A stretch of DNA of 64,000 nucleotides from CBDANO01 sp965197665 (GTDB taxonomy: Bacteria > Chloroflexota > Dehalococcoidia > Lucifugimonadales > UBA3495): positions 1-64,000 of the forward strand of contig CBDANO010000005.1 of the NCBI GenBank assembly GCA_965197665.1, written 5' to 3'. This document shows, one piece after another, positions 44,209 to 53,471 of the stretch. The notes below the pieces were generated by a model. The model had not been told where the DNA came from. It made no database searches and saw nothing but the letters and a program-made list of their open reading frames with translations. Numbering within the stretch: position 1 is the first letter of the stretch; the number at the start of each line of letters is the position of its first letter. A program made the translations under genes and the position numbers.

Positions 44209-45331
44209 CCACGTGGACGTAATCGTCGGACTCGGTGGGTTTGAACACTCCGGGGCTGGAGGAGGTGGTGGTTTCCAAGGCTACTTTGCCCTTTTCCAGC
44301 ACGGACAGGACTTCCAGCAAGTAGCGGCTATTGAAAGCAATCTTGCCCTCGCCGCCCTCGATGCCTTCGGCGTCCACTTCATCTTCGTTGTCGCCCACTT
44401 CTTCGGAACGGGCCGATACGATTACTTTTCCAGCGTTCCCCTCGCCATTGCCCGGGGCCAGTTGCAAGCGGATGATGTTGCTGCCGTCTCTAGCAAAAAT
44501 CGACGCGGTACGGACCGCCCGGAGCAGGGCCGGTAAATCGATCACCGCCCGGGTATCGTGTCTGTCAGGTATCAGCTGCTCATAGTTGGGGAAAGAACCT
44601 TGCAGCAACTGGGATACGACCTCAACGGTCTCGCCGCCCCGGATGCGGAACATGACTTGCCCCTTGGCGGGGCTCATCATTATTTCCACCGGTTCTTCCC
44701 GGTCACTCAGCAAGCGGTTCAACTCGTTCAAGGTCCGCGCCGGCACGATCACCTTGATCTCCTCATCGACGGGTCCGGCTAGTCCGCCTTGCTGAACGGC
44801 CAAGCGAAATCCATCCGCCGCTGCTAGGTTGAACTTGCTTCCTTCCAGCTTCATCTCCACGCCGGTCAAAACCGGCCTGGACTCTTCGGTAGCCGCAGCA
44901 AAAGCGACCCGGTTAATTGCCGCCCTCAACTCCGCCGGGTCTACCTGAGCGGCGACGGCTTCGTCCACCGTCGGAATGGGGGGGAACTCGCTGGCGTCGG
45001 TGCCATTGATATGGGTTTGAGACCGGCCGCAGCTTAGTTGGAGCAAGCCGGTCCCCGGTTGCAGCTCCATGTCGATGCGGTCGTTGGGCAACGACGACAC
45101 GAAGTCGCTCAGAAGGCGCGCCGGGACCGTAATCGCCCCCTCCTCTTCCACCATGGCCCCGGTCCAAGTGGTTATTGCGACCTCCAAGTTGGTGGCGGAC
45201 AGCTTTAGCATGGCTTGGTCCACGCTGAGCAGCACATTTTGGGTAACGGGCAGCGCGGACCGAGTGGCAACCGCCCGGCCCACTACCGCCAGCCCGCGGT
45301 TGAGGTTTTCCTGCAAGCACGATATCTTCAT
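44183..45331 (-). CDS. dnaN: DNA polymerase III beta subunit (sliding clamp)
   Basis: 382 residues in three clamp domains: MKISCLQENLNRGLAVVGRAVATRSALPVTQNVLL, middle SRPVLTGVEMKLEGSKFNLAAADGFRLAV, and C-terminal VALETTTSSSPGVFKPTESDDYVHVVMPMFVQW. The end (VMPM) and domain spacing are standard. It forms the ring that tethers the replicative polymerase to DNA. The last codons overlap the serine-recombinase frame on the other strand by 26 bp. No dnaA or gyrB is next to it in this window, so the usual origin neighbourhood is not seen. Start ATG 45331 matches the family. Confidence 0.97.
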   Translation of the reverse strand: MKISCLQENLNRGLAVVGRAVATRSALPVTQNVLLSVDQAMLKLSATNLEVAITTWTGAMVEEEGAITVPARLLSDFVSSLPNDRIDMELQPGTGLLQLSCGRSQTHINGTDASEFPPIPTVDEAVAAQVDPAELRAAINRVAFAAATEESRPVLTGVEMKLEGSKFNLAAADGFRLAVQQGGLAGPVDEEIKVIVPARTLNELNRLLSDREEPVEIMMSPAKGQVMFRIRGGETVEVVSQLLQGSFPNYEQLIPDRHDTRAVIDLPALLRAVRTASIFARDGSNIIRLQLAPGNGEGNAGKVIVSARSEEVGDNEDEVDAEGIEGGEGKIAFNSRYLLEVLSVLEKGKVALETTTSSSPGVFKPTESDDYVHVVMPMFVQW

Positions 45332-45857
45332 TCTTGGGCCACCTGGTTAAAGGGTGTAATGTGTTTCCAGACTTACCGGGAGGCTAATTAACCCCGCGAG
45401 CCGGTTTCTTATCGCCTGTCCAGACATAAGGCTAGGGTTGCCGCGCCCCGGAAGGAAAGAGAGTGACTGGCCCACCGGGTTAATTAGCTTTGGGGAGACG
45501 AATGTCGGCGGCCAGTATTATGTCACCTCGTCCCAGCAAAAACAACTCGCATTATGCCTGTGCCAAACTTCCGTGACTTTGGGGGCGATTCGGGAATTCT
45601 CCAACGGAACGCGGCCGGCCCGTCCCTGTGGGGCCAGGTTTACTGGTTACTGAAATCGTCGTAAGGTCTGCTATAATGTCTCCCGGCGTTTCCGGCCTTC
45701 GCCGGCCAACCGGCCCCGGCCGGGGGACATCGTTACTCACGACGGCGATACCGGAGGTCCATTCCGGCCTCGCTTACGCGGGCGGCCGGTCAAAAACACC
45801 CAGCGGGCTGCATCCCATGCCCATCCCCCGAGGCAACCGGGGACCCAGGGGTATTCT
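45332..45857. other. Intergenic region between dnaN and alaX
   Basis: 526 bp with no gene. A TATAAT at 45672-45677 without a clear -35 precedes GC-rich inverted segments (CCGGCCTTCGCCGG; TCCCGGC with GCCGGGGGA), so alaX may have a structured leader. Confidence 0.4.
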
Positions 45858-46568
45858 ATGACCGAACTTCTTTTTCACAGCGACAGCTACGTCCGTGAGT
45901 TCCACGCTAAGGTCACCGGCGTGGTGGACGACGGCGTGGTGCTGAACCGCACCGCTTTCTACGCCGGGGGCGGAGGGCAACCCAACGACATTGGGGTATT
46001 GGTGCACGCCGGCCAAGAATACCCGGTTACTCGGGTGGGCCGGTCCGGGGGCCAGGTTGTCCACCAGCTGGAAGGCCCTCTTCCGGAGTCCGGCGCAGAG
46101 GTTACCGGCAAGGTCGACTGGGAGCGTCGCTATCTCTTGATGCGGACCCACACCGCTCTGCACATACTTTGCGGGGTCGTCTGGAGAGACTACGGGGCCA
46201 AAGTGACCGGCGGCGACATGCGTCCCGGGGAAGCTCGGATGGACTTCGAGTTGGAGCAGATGAGCACCCGGTTCGCCCAGGAAGTGGAAGAAAAGATCAA
46301 CACCGAGGTCGCCGCCGACAGGGACATTCTCATCGATAACCTGACCCGGGAGGAAGCCGAGCAAAACCCCGACTTGATTCGCACGAAGATCAACCTGCTC
46401 CCGGCGGGGATCCGAGAGGTCCGTACCGTGGAGGTACAGGGGCTGGATATTCAAGCCGACGGCGGCACCCACGTACACTGCACGAAGGAAGTCGGTTACA
46501 TCAAGGTCGTGGGCCACGAGAGTAAGGGCCGGATCAACAAGCGGCTGCGGATTGGGCTAGACGGTTGA
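45858..46568 (+). CDS. alaX: Alanyl-tRNA editing protein (AlaX type)
   Basis: 236 residues, homologous to the AlaRS editing domain: FYAGGGGQPNDIG in the N-terminal barrel, and the zinc ligands in MRTHTALHIL and GGTHVHCTKEVG. It hydrolyses wrongly charged Ser-tRNA(Ala) or Gly-tRNA(Ala) in the cytoplasm. With an N-terminal barrel it is the longer AlaX form, without an aminoacylation domain. It stands alone between dnaN and hyuA, both separated by more than 150 bp. Confidence 0.92.
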   Translation: MTELLFHSDSYVREFHAKVTGVVDDGVVLNRTAFYAGGGGQPNDIGVLVHAGQEYPVTRVGRSGGQVVHQLEGPLPESGAEVTGKVDWERRYLLMRTHTALHILCGVVWRDYGAKVTGGDMRPGEARMDFELEQMSTRFAQEVEEKINTEVAADRDILIDNLTREEAEQNPDLIRTKINLLPAGIREVRTVEVQGLDIQADGGTHVHCTKEVGYIKVVGHESKGRINKRLRIGLDG

Positions 46569-46739
46569 ACAATCTCCGCGGCCGGTCCCTTCCGTTGAGA
46601 CGAGCGGCGACCCGCTCGGAGAACCCGGGACAATAACAGGACTTGGCCTACACATACCGTTATATACCGTGTCGTCCGCAATTAGTCTAGTAATTCAAAC
46701 CGGTTTGATGAATCTATACCTGCGAGGCGTTCAGTACCC

Positions 46740-48740
46740 ATGACAACTACCGTCGTTGGCATCGACGTTGGCGGAACTTTCACCGACATAGCCGTCCTTG
46801 AAAACGGCCGGCTTAGGGTCCACAAGCTTCCGTCCACACCGGACGACCCGTCCCGAGGCATCCTCCAGGGTGTGGCCGACGCTGCGGTGGAAAGTGCCGA
46901 CTTCGTTCACGGCTCCACCGTCGCCACCAACGCCCTGCTCGAGGGCAAAGGGGGCCGGACCGCCCTGATAACTACCATGGGCTTCGAGGACATGCTGGAA
47001 ATCGGACGCCAAAACCGCGCCGAGCTATACGACCTGAACATAGACCGGGCCCCGCCGCTGGCGCCGTCGGAACTCCGCTTTGGACTTCCCGAACGAGTCG
47101 ACCATACGGGGAACATACTGGAGGACCTGTCGCAGGCTTCCATCGAGACCCTGCTGCCGCTGCTGGAAGACGCTCAGGTGGACTCCATAGCCGTCTCCAT
47201 GCTGTTTTCCTTCCTCAATCCCGTCCATGAAGAGATGGTGTTGGAAGCCCTGCGAAAGCTGCCCGGGTCTCCCTTCATATCCATTTCCAGCCGGGTGATC
47301 CCCGAGTTTCGGGAGTACGAACGCACCAGCACCGTCGTGGTGAACTCCTACGTCGGCCAGAGGATGCAGCGTTATTTGGGCGGATTGGAGAAGTCCTTGG
47401 GGCAGAGCCTACGGATAATGCAGTCCTCGGGCGGCAGCATCACGGCCCGATTGGCGTCGGAGCAGCCGGTGCGGACCATTCTGAGCGGGCCCGCCGGCGG
47501 GGTGGTCGGCGCTTTCTACACCGCGGTCCAAGCCGGCTACCCGGACATCATCACCCTAGACATGGGCGGCACGTCCACCGACGTTTCCTTGTGCCCCGGT
47601 ACCATAAAGGAGACCACCGGCTCCACCGTGGGCGGCTATCCCATCAGCGTGCCCATGATCGAGATCCACACCGTCGGCGCCGGCGGCGGCTCCATAGCGC
47701 GGGTGGACAGGGGAGGCGCCTTGGCCGTTGGCCCCCAATCGGCGGGCGCCGATCCCGGCCCGGCCTGCTACGGGAAAGGAGACCAGATTACGGTCACCGA
47801 CGCCAACCTGGTGCTTGGCCGGCTGCTCCCCGACCGCTTCCTCGGCGGGCGCTTGGCTTTGGATAAACCCAGGGCAGAAGGCCTCATGGCCTCGCTGGCT
47901 TCCCAGATCGATGCCACGGTGCGGGAAGCGGCCTTGGGCATCGAAAGGGTGGTAAACGCCAACATGGAGCGGGCCATCCGGGCCATCTCCTTGGAGCGGG
48001 GTTACGACCCTCGCCGGTTTACTCTGGTACCCTTCGGCGGCGCGGGGCCGATGCACAGCTGCGAGCTGGCCGAGGAGTTGGGGATTCCCAGGGTGCTGGT
48101 ACCTACCCGCCCAGGGATTCTTTCCGCTCTCGGAGTAGCGATAGCCGACGTGGTCAAGGACTACTCACGGACCGTGATGCTAAGGGATGAGGACGTGGCC
48201 CGGGTGCGGCTGGAGGAGGAATACCACGGGATGGAGGGACTGGCCCGAGACGAGTTGGCCCGGGAGGGGCTGCCCGCCGAGCGCATGGAGCCCAAGCGCC
48301 TGCTGGATGCCCGGTACATCGGACAGTCCTTCGAGTTGACCATCGACTATCCCCCGGCGACGGGCCGGCAGGAACTGAAGAAAGCCATAGCCGACAGTTT
48401 CTACAAGGCCCACCTTCAAAGGTTTGGCTACGCTGATCGCCGGGAACGGGTGGAGATAGTCAACCTGCGGCTCAAGCTGGAACTGAAAATGGAAAAACCG
48501 AAAGCCCCTCCCCAGCCGGTTGCGGGTACCGACCCATCGGCCGCCAAAATCGCCGAGGAAGAGGTGGTGTTCCGGTCCGGCCCGGCGGCTACTCCGTTGT
48601 ACGACCGGGAGAAGCTGCAAAGCGGGAACCGAGTGCAAGGGCCGGCCTTGGTCCTGCAAATGGACTCCACCATCGTCGTGCCCCCCGGTTGGGTCGGACC
48701 GGTGGATCCCTACGGAAACCTGGTATTGGAGCGAGGATGA
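46740..48740 (+). CDS. hyuA: Hydantoinase/oxoprolinase subunit A
   Basis: 666 residues: the N-terminal actin-like ATPase motif GIDVGGTFTDIAVLENGRL, central SGPAGGVVGAF and DMGGTSTDVSL (phosphate-binding), and GPACYGKGDQITVTDANLVLG, as in HyuA / 5-oxoprolinase / acetone carboxylase subunits. With HyuB it should hydrolyse a cyclic amide using ATP, or activate a ketone. HyuB lies at 49766, separated by a PIG-L deacetylase gene in the same direction, an unusual order that suggests the deacetylase acts on the same substrate or was inserted. Exact substrate unknown. Confidence 0.93.
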   Translation: MTTTVVGIDVGGTFTDIAVLENGRLRVHKLPSTPDDPSRGILQGVADAAVESADFVHGSTVATNALLEGKGGRTALITTMGFEDMLEIGRQNRAELYDLNIDRAPPLAPSELRFGLPERVDHTGNILEDLSQASIETLLPLLEDAQVDSIAVSMLFSFLNPVHEEMVLEALRKLPGSPFISISSRVIPEFREYERTSTVVVNSYVGQRMQRYLGGLEKSLGQSLRIMQSSGGSITARLASEQPVRTILSGPAGGVVGAFYTAVQAGYPDIITLDMGGTSTDVSLCPGTIKETTGSTVGGYPISVPMIEIHTVGAGGGSIARVDRGGALAVGPQSAGADPGPACYGKGDQITVTDANLVLGRLLPDRFLGGRLALDKPRAEGLMASLASQIDATVREAALGIERVVNANMERAIRAISLERGYDPRRFTLVPFGGAGPMHSCELAEELGIPRVLVPTRPGILSALGVAIADVVKDYSRTVMLRDEDVARVRLEEEYHGMEGLARDELAREGLPAERMEPKRLLDARYIGQSFELTIDYPPATGRQELKKAIADSFYKAHLQRFGYADRRERVEIVNLRLKLELKMEKPKAPPQPVAGTDPSAAKIAEEEVVFRSGPAATPLYDREKLQSGNRVQGPALVLQMDSTIVVPPGWVGPVDPYGNLVLERG

Positions 48741-48865
48741 AGCAGCTTACGCGAATCAAGCGGCGTGATGTCAGATAGGTTATCAATAATCGCCTCCGAT
48801 TTCCGGCGCCGCCAAATCCCGACTAACGGGGCTTGATTCCGCAAGCCGCATGACAAGCCATATGA

Positions 48866-49735
48866 ATGGTAATGCCGTCTAAGGTCGCCGATCTCTCACA
48901 ACTGCCCATCCTGGCGGTCTTCGCTCACCCCGACGACGAGGGCTTCGGGTCCGGTGCCACCTTGGCCATGCTGGCGACCAAGGGTGCCCGGATTACCCTG
49001 GTATGCGCAACCAACGGCGACGTAGGCGAGATCAGCGACCCGGACCTAGCCACTCCCGAAACCCTGGCCCAAGTGCGGCAGGAAGAGTTGCGCCGGGCCA
49101 TGGCGGTTACCGGCATCTCCGACGTACGCTTCCTAGGTTACCGCGATTCAGGGATGCAGGGAACCGAGGACAACCGGCACCCGGCCAGCTTGGTCCAAGC
49201 GGCACCGGAGCGGGTGACGGAACAGCTGGTGGACGTCATACGGGAGGTCCGTCCCCACCTGCTGATGACCCACGACCCCACCGGGGGGTACGGCCACCCG
49301 GACCACAAAGCGGCCCACCGGAACACCAAGGCCGCCTACGAGGCCGCCGGCGACGAAACCAACCCCGCCGAGGGCGAACCTTGGACCACCCCACTGTTAT
49401 ATTATGTTTGCTATCCCATATCGGTCTTTCAAGGGATCTGGCACAAGATGGTCGAGTTGGGCATAGAGCCGCCCTTCGCCAGGGAACTGGCGGACCAAAT
49501 CGGCTCTCCCGATGAAGACGTGACCACCATCTTGGAAATGGGGGAATACGTCGATACGAAAATAGCTTCTTTGGACTGTCACCGCACCCAAATAAACCCC
49601 GACGGCCCCTTCAACAAGCTGCCCCAGGAATACTTGAAGAAAATCATGAGCATCGAGTACTTCACCCTAGCCGAGGCCAGGGGTGCCGGAGGCCCGGGAG
49701 ACTTACTAAAGGAACTTCTTAGCGAGACTTGTTAG
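48866..49735 (+). CDS. PIG-L (LmbE-like) family deacetylase
   Basis: 289 residues. The zinc-binding motif AHPDDEGFGSGATLAML lies near residue 20 and the second ligand region is THDPTGGYGHPDHKAAH near residue 135. These Zn-dependent amidases deacetylate N-acetylated sugars or thiol cofactors (MshB/Mca, BshB). It sits between hyuA and hyuB with 125 and 30 bp gaps and is likely cotranscribed. A second ATG at 48872 is possible. The known family includes a mycothiol S-conjugate amidase, but nothing here proves that role. Confidence 0.9.
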   Translation: MVMPSKVADLSQLPILAVFAHPDDEGFGSGATLAMLATKGARITLVCATNGDVGEISDPDLATPETLAQVRQEELRRAMAVTGISDVRFLGYRDSGMQGTEDNRHPASLVQAAPERVTEQLVDVIREVRPHLLMTHDPTGGYGHPDHKAAHRNTKAAYEAAGDETNPAEGEPWTTPLLYYVCYPISVFQGIWHKMVELGIEPPFARELADQIGSPDEDVTTILEMGEYVDTKIASLDCHRTQINPDGPFNKLPQEYLKKIMSIEYFTLAEARGAGGPGDLLKELLSETC

Positions 49736-49765
49736 TTAACCAAATATACGAGAAGGATACTAAGA

Positions 49766-51355
49766 ATGCCCGTTGACGCGATAAGCCTGGAAGTCTTCAA
49801 GAATATGTTCATCTCGGTGGCGGAGGAGATGGGAGTGGCTTTGCTGCGAACGTCCTATTCGCCGAACATGAAGGAGCGCCGGGACTTCTCTTGCGCCGTC
49901 TTCAGCCCGGACGGCCAGATGGTGGCTCAAGCGGCCCACGTGCCGGTGCACTTGGGCGCCATGCCGGCTTCGGTGCGGGCAGCGCTGGAAGTCTTTCCCA
50001 ACGCCCTCAGGCAGGGGGACATGATTCTCCTCAACGACCCCTACTTGGGCGGCACCCATTTGCCGGACATCACGATCGTTGCTCCGGTTTACGTAGAAGA
50101 AGACGGAGGCAAGCTTCTGGCGGGCTTCGTGGCCAACCGGGGGCATCACGCCGACGTGGGCGGAATGACTCCGGGGTCCATGCCCTTATCGACGGAGCTC
50201 TACCAAGAAGGAACCATCATACCTCCCCTGAAGCTGGCCCGGGGCGGAAGGATAAACCACGAGGTCATCCAGCTAATCTGCCGGAACTCCCGCACCCCCG
50301 CCGAGCGTAAGGGAGACCTGGCGGCCCAGATGGCGTCCATACGCGTGGGAGAGAGGCGGCTCCAGGAAGTGGTCCAACGCTACGGCAAAGACGAGACCTT
50401 GGAACACATGTCGGCCCTGCTGGACTACTCGGAACGAGTGACCCGCCAAGCCATCGAGCGCATACCGGACGGGGTGTACCGGATGTTGGACTATATGGAC
50501 GACGACGGCCTCACCGAGCAGCCGGTGCCGATACAAGTAGCCATAACCGTGGCCGGCGACGGCCTGACCGTTGACTTCACCGGCACGTCACCCCAACGCC
50601 CCGGCTGCATAAACGCCCCCCAGGCCGTGACGGTTTCGGCCTGCTTGTACGTGATACGCTGCTTGGTAGGCGAGGACGCGCCGGCCAACCAGGGCTGCCT
50701 CCGTCCGATGAAGATCATAACGCCTGAAGGCTCTCTGGTGAACCCCACACCGCAACGGGGCGTCGCTGGCGGCAACGTGGAAACCTCTCAGCGCATCACT
50801 GACGTCTTGATGGGGGCCATGGCTCAAGCATTGCCCGAGTTTATCCCGGCGGCCAGCCAGGGGACCATGAACAACATGATCATCGGAGGGCACGACCCGG
50901 TCCGAGAGCAGCCTTACGTCTACTATGAGACCATCGGAGGGGGCATGGGCGCCCGCCCCACCAAGGACGGTATTTCCGGCATTCATACTCACATGACCAA
51001 CACCATGAACACGCCCATTGAAGCCATGGAGTTTGCTTTCCCCTTGCGTCTGAAACGCTACGCGCTGCGCCGGGGATCCGGAGGGCAAGGGAAATACAAG
51101 GGGGGCGACGGGATGATCCGGGAAGTGGAATTCCTAGCGCCAGCCCGGGTCACTCTGCTGTCGGAACGCCGCAAGCGCCCGCCTCCGGGCTATCACGGGG
51201 GGCACCACGGGGAGCCGGGGGAAAACGTGCTGCTGCGCGGCGGCTATGAAGAGGTGCAACTCGCCGGCAAGGAGATCCTGGACGTGGACGCGGGGGACGT
51301 ATTAAGCGTCCGCACTCCCGGAGGGGGAGGTTGGGGCGACCCCGAAGAAAGCTAG
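49766..51355 (+). CDS. hyuB: Hydantoinase/oxoprolinase subunit B
   Basis: 529 residues: ISLEVFKNMFISVAEEMGVALLRTSYSPNMKERRDFSCA at the N-terminus, DMILLNDPYLGGTHLPDITIVAPV, GFVANRGHHADVGGMTPGSMP, and the glycine-rich end GVAGGNVETSQRITDVL and VRTPGGGGWGDPEES. These are the standard HyuB/acetophenone carboxylase-type blocks. It pairs with HyuA at 46740. The last 25 bp overlap the next lipoprotein frame if TTG 51331 is its start. Confidence 0.93.
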   Translation: MPVDAISLEVFKNMFISVAEEMGVALLRTSYSPNMKERRDFSCAVFSPDGQMVAQAAHVPVHLGAMPASVRAALEVFPNALRQGDMILLNDPYLGGTHLPDITIVAPVYVEEDGGKLLAGFVANRGHHADVGGMTPGSMPLSTELYQEGTIIPPLKLARGGRINHEVIQLICRNSRTPAERKGDLAAQMASIRVGERRLQEVVQRYGKDETLEHMSALLDYSERVTRQAIERIPDGVYRMLDYMDDDGLTEQPVPIQVAITVAGDGLTVDFTGTSPQRPGCINAPQAVTVSACLYVIRCLVGEDAPANQGCLRPMKIITPEGSLVNPTPQRGVAGGNVETSQRITDVLMGAMAQALPEFIPAASQGTMNNMIIGGHDPVREQPYVYYETIGGGMGARPTKDGISGIHTHMTNTMNTPIEAMEFAFPLRLKRYALRRGSGGQGKYKGGDGMIREVEFLAPARVTLLSERRKRPPPGYHGGHHGEPGENVLLRGGYEEVQLAGKEILDVDAGDVLSVRTPGGGGWGDPEES

Positions 51356-51837
51356 GCGTGCACCAGGCAGCCGTAACGGCCTTGGGCCTCGCCGCCTTGG
51401 TGTCCGCCGTCTCTTGCGGCGGCGGCAGCGTCGGAGACTTGCTCCTGGGCCCCGGCGATTTCCCGGGCTTAACCGTGACCGAGCGAGTTTCCCAGGTAAC
51501 CGAAACGGCGCAAGGGCAGGAAACGGCCCAAGTTGAGATCGAGGGCCCGGACTTCCTCCTAAGCGAGAGCTTGGTGGTCTTCGAAAGCAAGGAAGTCGCC
51601 CGCTCCGTCTTGATAGGCATCAAGGAAGACCAATCGGCTCAAGGAATCCCTCCGGCTGACATCGAAAAATTCGAAGACGTTTCCGGAATCCTGAGTGAGG
51701 TACGAGACGGGCAAGAAAGCCTCAGCATATTCTTCGTCCAAGGCCGGACTCTGGTCCGGGTTACGGTCTCCGGGCCCAACCGGCAAGCGCTCCTTCCACT
51801 TTACGCCGAAAAGGCCAAGGCGAAAATCAGCCCCTGA
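51331..51837 (+). CDS. Small predicted lipoprotein, unknown function
   Basis: About 168 residues if translation begins at TTG 51331 within hyuB; GTG 51358 is an alternative. The N-terminus is a plausible lipoprotein signal (RRKLGVHQAAVTALGLAALVSAVSC, cysteine near residue 29) followed by GGGS. The mature part has alternating beta-type segments (TAQVEIEGPDFLLSESLVVFESKEVARSVL, SLSIFFVQGRTLVRVTVSG). I recognise no domain. Overlap with hyuB suggests cotranscription. Confidence 0.6.
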   Translation: MGRPRRKLGVHQAAVTALGLAALVSAVSCGGGSVGDLLLGPGDFPGLTVTERVSQVTETAQGQETAQVEIEGPDFLLSESLVVFESKEVARSVLIGIKEDQSAQGIPPADIEKFEDVSGILSEVRDGQESLSIFFVQGRTLVRVTVSGPNRQALLPLYAEKAKAKISP

Positions 51838-52021
51838 TAGCCTGGACCTGCTCTAACCTACTCATAGGCAGGCGGTTCGCCGCTGGAGGCCGGGCCGGGC
51901 GAAGACAGAAGGCGTATAATTGACTACCGGTTACTAATTGCGGCTAATGATCCCGCCGCGGCTCGGCGCGGCCTCAGCAAAGAGATTTGCACCGGGAGAC
52001 TTACGTCAGGAGATTTACGTT

Positions 52022-52222
52022 ATGGTGAAATTTGCGCGGTGCAACGCTATCCTCTCCCTTGCCCTCAACGAATCGGGAGAGGGTTGTAGGTATGCAGCCA
52101 AAGGGGATACCGAGCAAGCGGTTATCGACGACATGATCGAGCATATGGCAAGCGTCCATGACGTGGACGCAAAAGAGTTGGTCTGGAACATCAAGGGAGT
52201 AATGAAGACTACCCGGAGTTGA
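52022..52222 (+). CDS. DUF1059-like small protein
   Basis: 66 residues from ATG 52022, preceded by CAGGAG; the longer frame from 51938 lacks a good site. The sequence GEGCRYAAKGDTEQAVIDDMIEHMASVHDVDAKEL fits DUF1059 proteins (one cysteine, a GxTEEEV helix, H...H near the end). The usual first cysteine region is weaker here (ARCNAI). Function unknown. A strong terminator follows at 52350. Confidence 0.65.
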   Translation: MVKFARCNAILSLALNESGEGCRYAAKGDTEQAVIDDMIEHMASVHDVDAKELVWNIKGVMKTTRS

Positions 52223-52349
52223 CGAAACGGCGTCAGGCCGTTACGCAAGACGATGTCCGGGGCGACACCAGGCTCCGGCGGGTCCGGTCCGCCGGTTGAG
52301 CCCCGCGAGGGGCAACGCCGGTGGCACCGGATTTTTCAACAGGCGCGCG

Positions 52350-52377
52350 ATACCCCGCCGACGGCGGGGTATTTTTA
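52350..52377 (+). terminator. Rho-independent terminator
   Basis: ATACCCCGCC / GGCGGGGTAT, a 10-bp stem with a GAC loop, followed by TTTTTATT. It closes the plus-strand unit ending at 52222 and faces the minus-strand cupin gene, so it may serve both. Confidence 0.85.
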
Positions 52378-52391
52378 TTGGAAGGAGGTCT

Positions 52392-52742
52392 TTAGTCCAC
52401 GTATTTGGTCTGAGGGTTATCAGTTGGGAAGATGGTGTACATGCGAGCCGGGGCGCCCGTATTGTTGATCAAACGGTGGGGTGTTCCCGGGGGCGCAAGC
52501 AAAGTGTGCCCCGGCGTCACCAAGCGCCGCTCTTGGCCAACGACCATTTCCACTTGGCCGTCCAAGAGGACTATGGCTTCATCCGTCGGGTGGGTATGGA
52601 GGCGCAGCGCCGCCCCGTCTTGCATGACCAACTCGCCGACGGTAACGTTGACCGCGCCGGCCTCCTTGGTCACGAACCGCCGGGCGCTGCGTCCGTCCTC
52701 GGGGTCCGGCATAGGTATGGCATTGTTATCGATGATAGGCAT
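52392..52742 (-). CDS. Small cupin-domain protein
   Basis: 116 residues, one cupin barrel. Motif 1 is LRLHTHPTDEAIVLLDGQVEMVVG (His-x-His with glutamate) and motif 2 is PGHTLLAPPGTPHRLINNTG. The conserved metal ligands are present, so an enzyme or a ligand-binding role is possible; substrate unknown. RBS GGAGGAG lies upstream of 52742. It ends 15 bp from the terminator hairpin. The Lin0512 gene is upstream on the same strand after 159 bp. Confidence 0.85.
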   Translation of the reverse strand: MPIIDNNAIPMPDPEDGRSARRFVTKEAGAVNVTVGELVMQDGAALRLHTHPTDEAIVLLDGQVEMVVGQERRLVTPGHTLLAPPGTPHRLINNTGAPARMYTIFPTDNPQTKYVD

Positions 52743-52901
52743 ATTTCCTTCTCCTCCTTAAAGCCTATTCAGACTATTCTTAGAAGACCCCGCACACCGG
52801 GGCAGCTACTCCCTATCCTTTATAAGAGCAGACCGGGAGGAAGCTTTACCAGGGGCCGCATAGGGCTGGGGACGGTCGTCGTGACGGAGGGTGATTCGCC
52901 G

Positions 52902-53246
52902 CTATCTGCCGTCGTCGAAACTTACGATCACGGCGGCGTTGGCAATAACCATAGCGTCCGTGCCGTCTTCGTTGGGGACCTCCAAACCGCCCGGCACCGC
53001 GTTTACGCGGCCGGTACCGTGAGGGAGGGTATCCATCACGGCTTGAGCGTCCACCGCCTCCGGCTTGGGAACTCCGATGGTTATGTCAACCACCATGTCG
53101 TCGGCGGTCTTGCCCAGCAACCGCTGAAACCCCAAGCTGCTGTGGTGGAGGGCATCGAAGACGGCCCGCTTGGCGGCGGACGTATAGTCCCGGCCATGAA
53201 CGTCCACGCCCATACCCATCTCCGTAAGGCATCGTACCATTGCCAT
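52902..53246 (-). CDS. Lin0512-family conserved hypothetical protein
   Basis: The start is ATG 53246 (MAMVRCLTEMGMGVDVHGRD), because GAGGAGG lies about ten bases upstream; an ATG at 53267 would lie upstream of that site. 114 residues. The pattern MGMGVDVHGRDYTSAAKRAV...AL(H)HSSL and the later DMVVDITIGVPKPEAVD match the small Lin0512 family, related by sequence pattern to ring-cleavage-type folds. Function is not established. Confidence 0.75.
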   Translation of the reverse strand: MAMVRCLTEMGMGVDVHGRDYTSAAKRAVFDALHHSSLGFQRLLGKTADDMVVDITIGVPKPEAVDAQAVMDTLPHGTGRVNAVPGGLEVPNEDGTDAMVIANAAVIVSFDDGR

Positions 53247-53282
53247 GACCTTTAACCTCCTCGTCAAATTTCCGCGGACTTA

Positions 53283-53323
53283 TTCACGGTAGGGGCCGGT
53301 TTGAAACCGGCCCCTACCGTGAA
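53283..53323. repeat. REP-like palindrome (20-bp arms)
   Basis: TTCACGGTAGGGGCCGGTTT, G, and its exact reverse complement. The core GGGCCGGTTTGAAACCGGCCC recurs at 55670-55690. Probably a dispersed palindromic repeat; may also act as a bidirectional terminator. Confidence 0.8.
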
Positions 53324-53341
53324 ATGGGCCACGGAGGAATG

Positions 53342-53471
53342 TTCCCCGGAACAAAGACCGGCAATGAGTCCCGGCGCAGCTAAGGGGCCGGTACCGGGGC
53401 GCCAGAATGGGTCCCGGAGCAAGGACGGCAATGAGTCCCGCCGCAGCTAGGCGGCCGGTACCGGGGCGCCC
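53342..53471. repeat. Tandem imperfect repeat at the 3' end of the regulator gene
   Basis: Two units of about 62 bp (53342-53403 and 53410-53471) share GGCAATGAGTCCCG, CGCAGCTA and GGCCGGTACCGGGGCGCC. The second contains the stop codon of the gene at 53447, so the gene end was duplicated. Confidence 0.75.
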
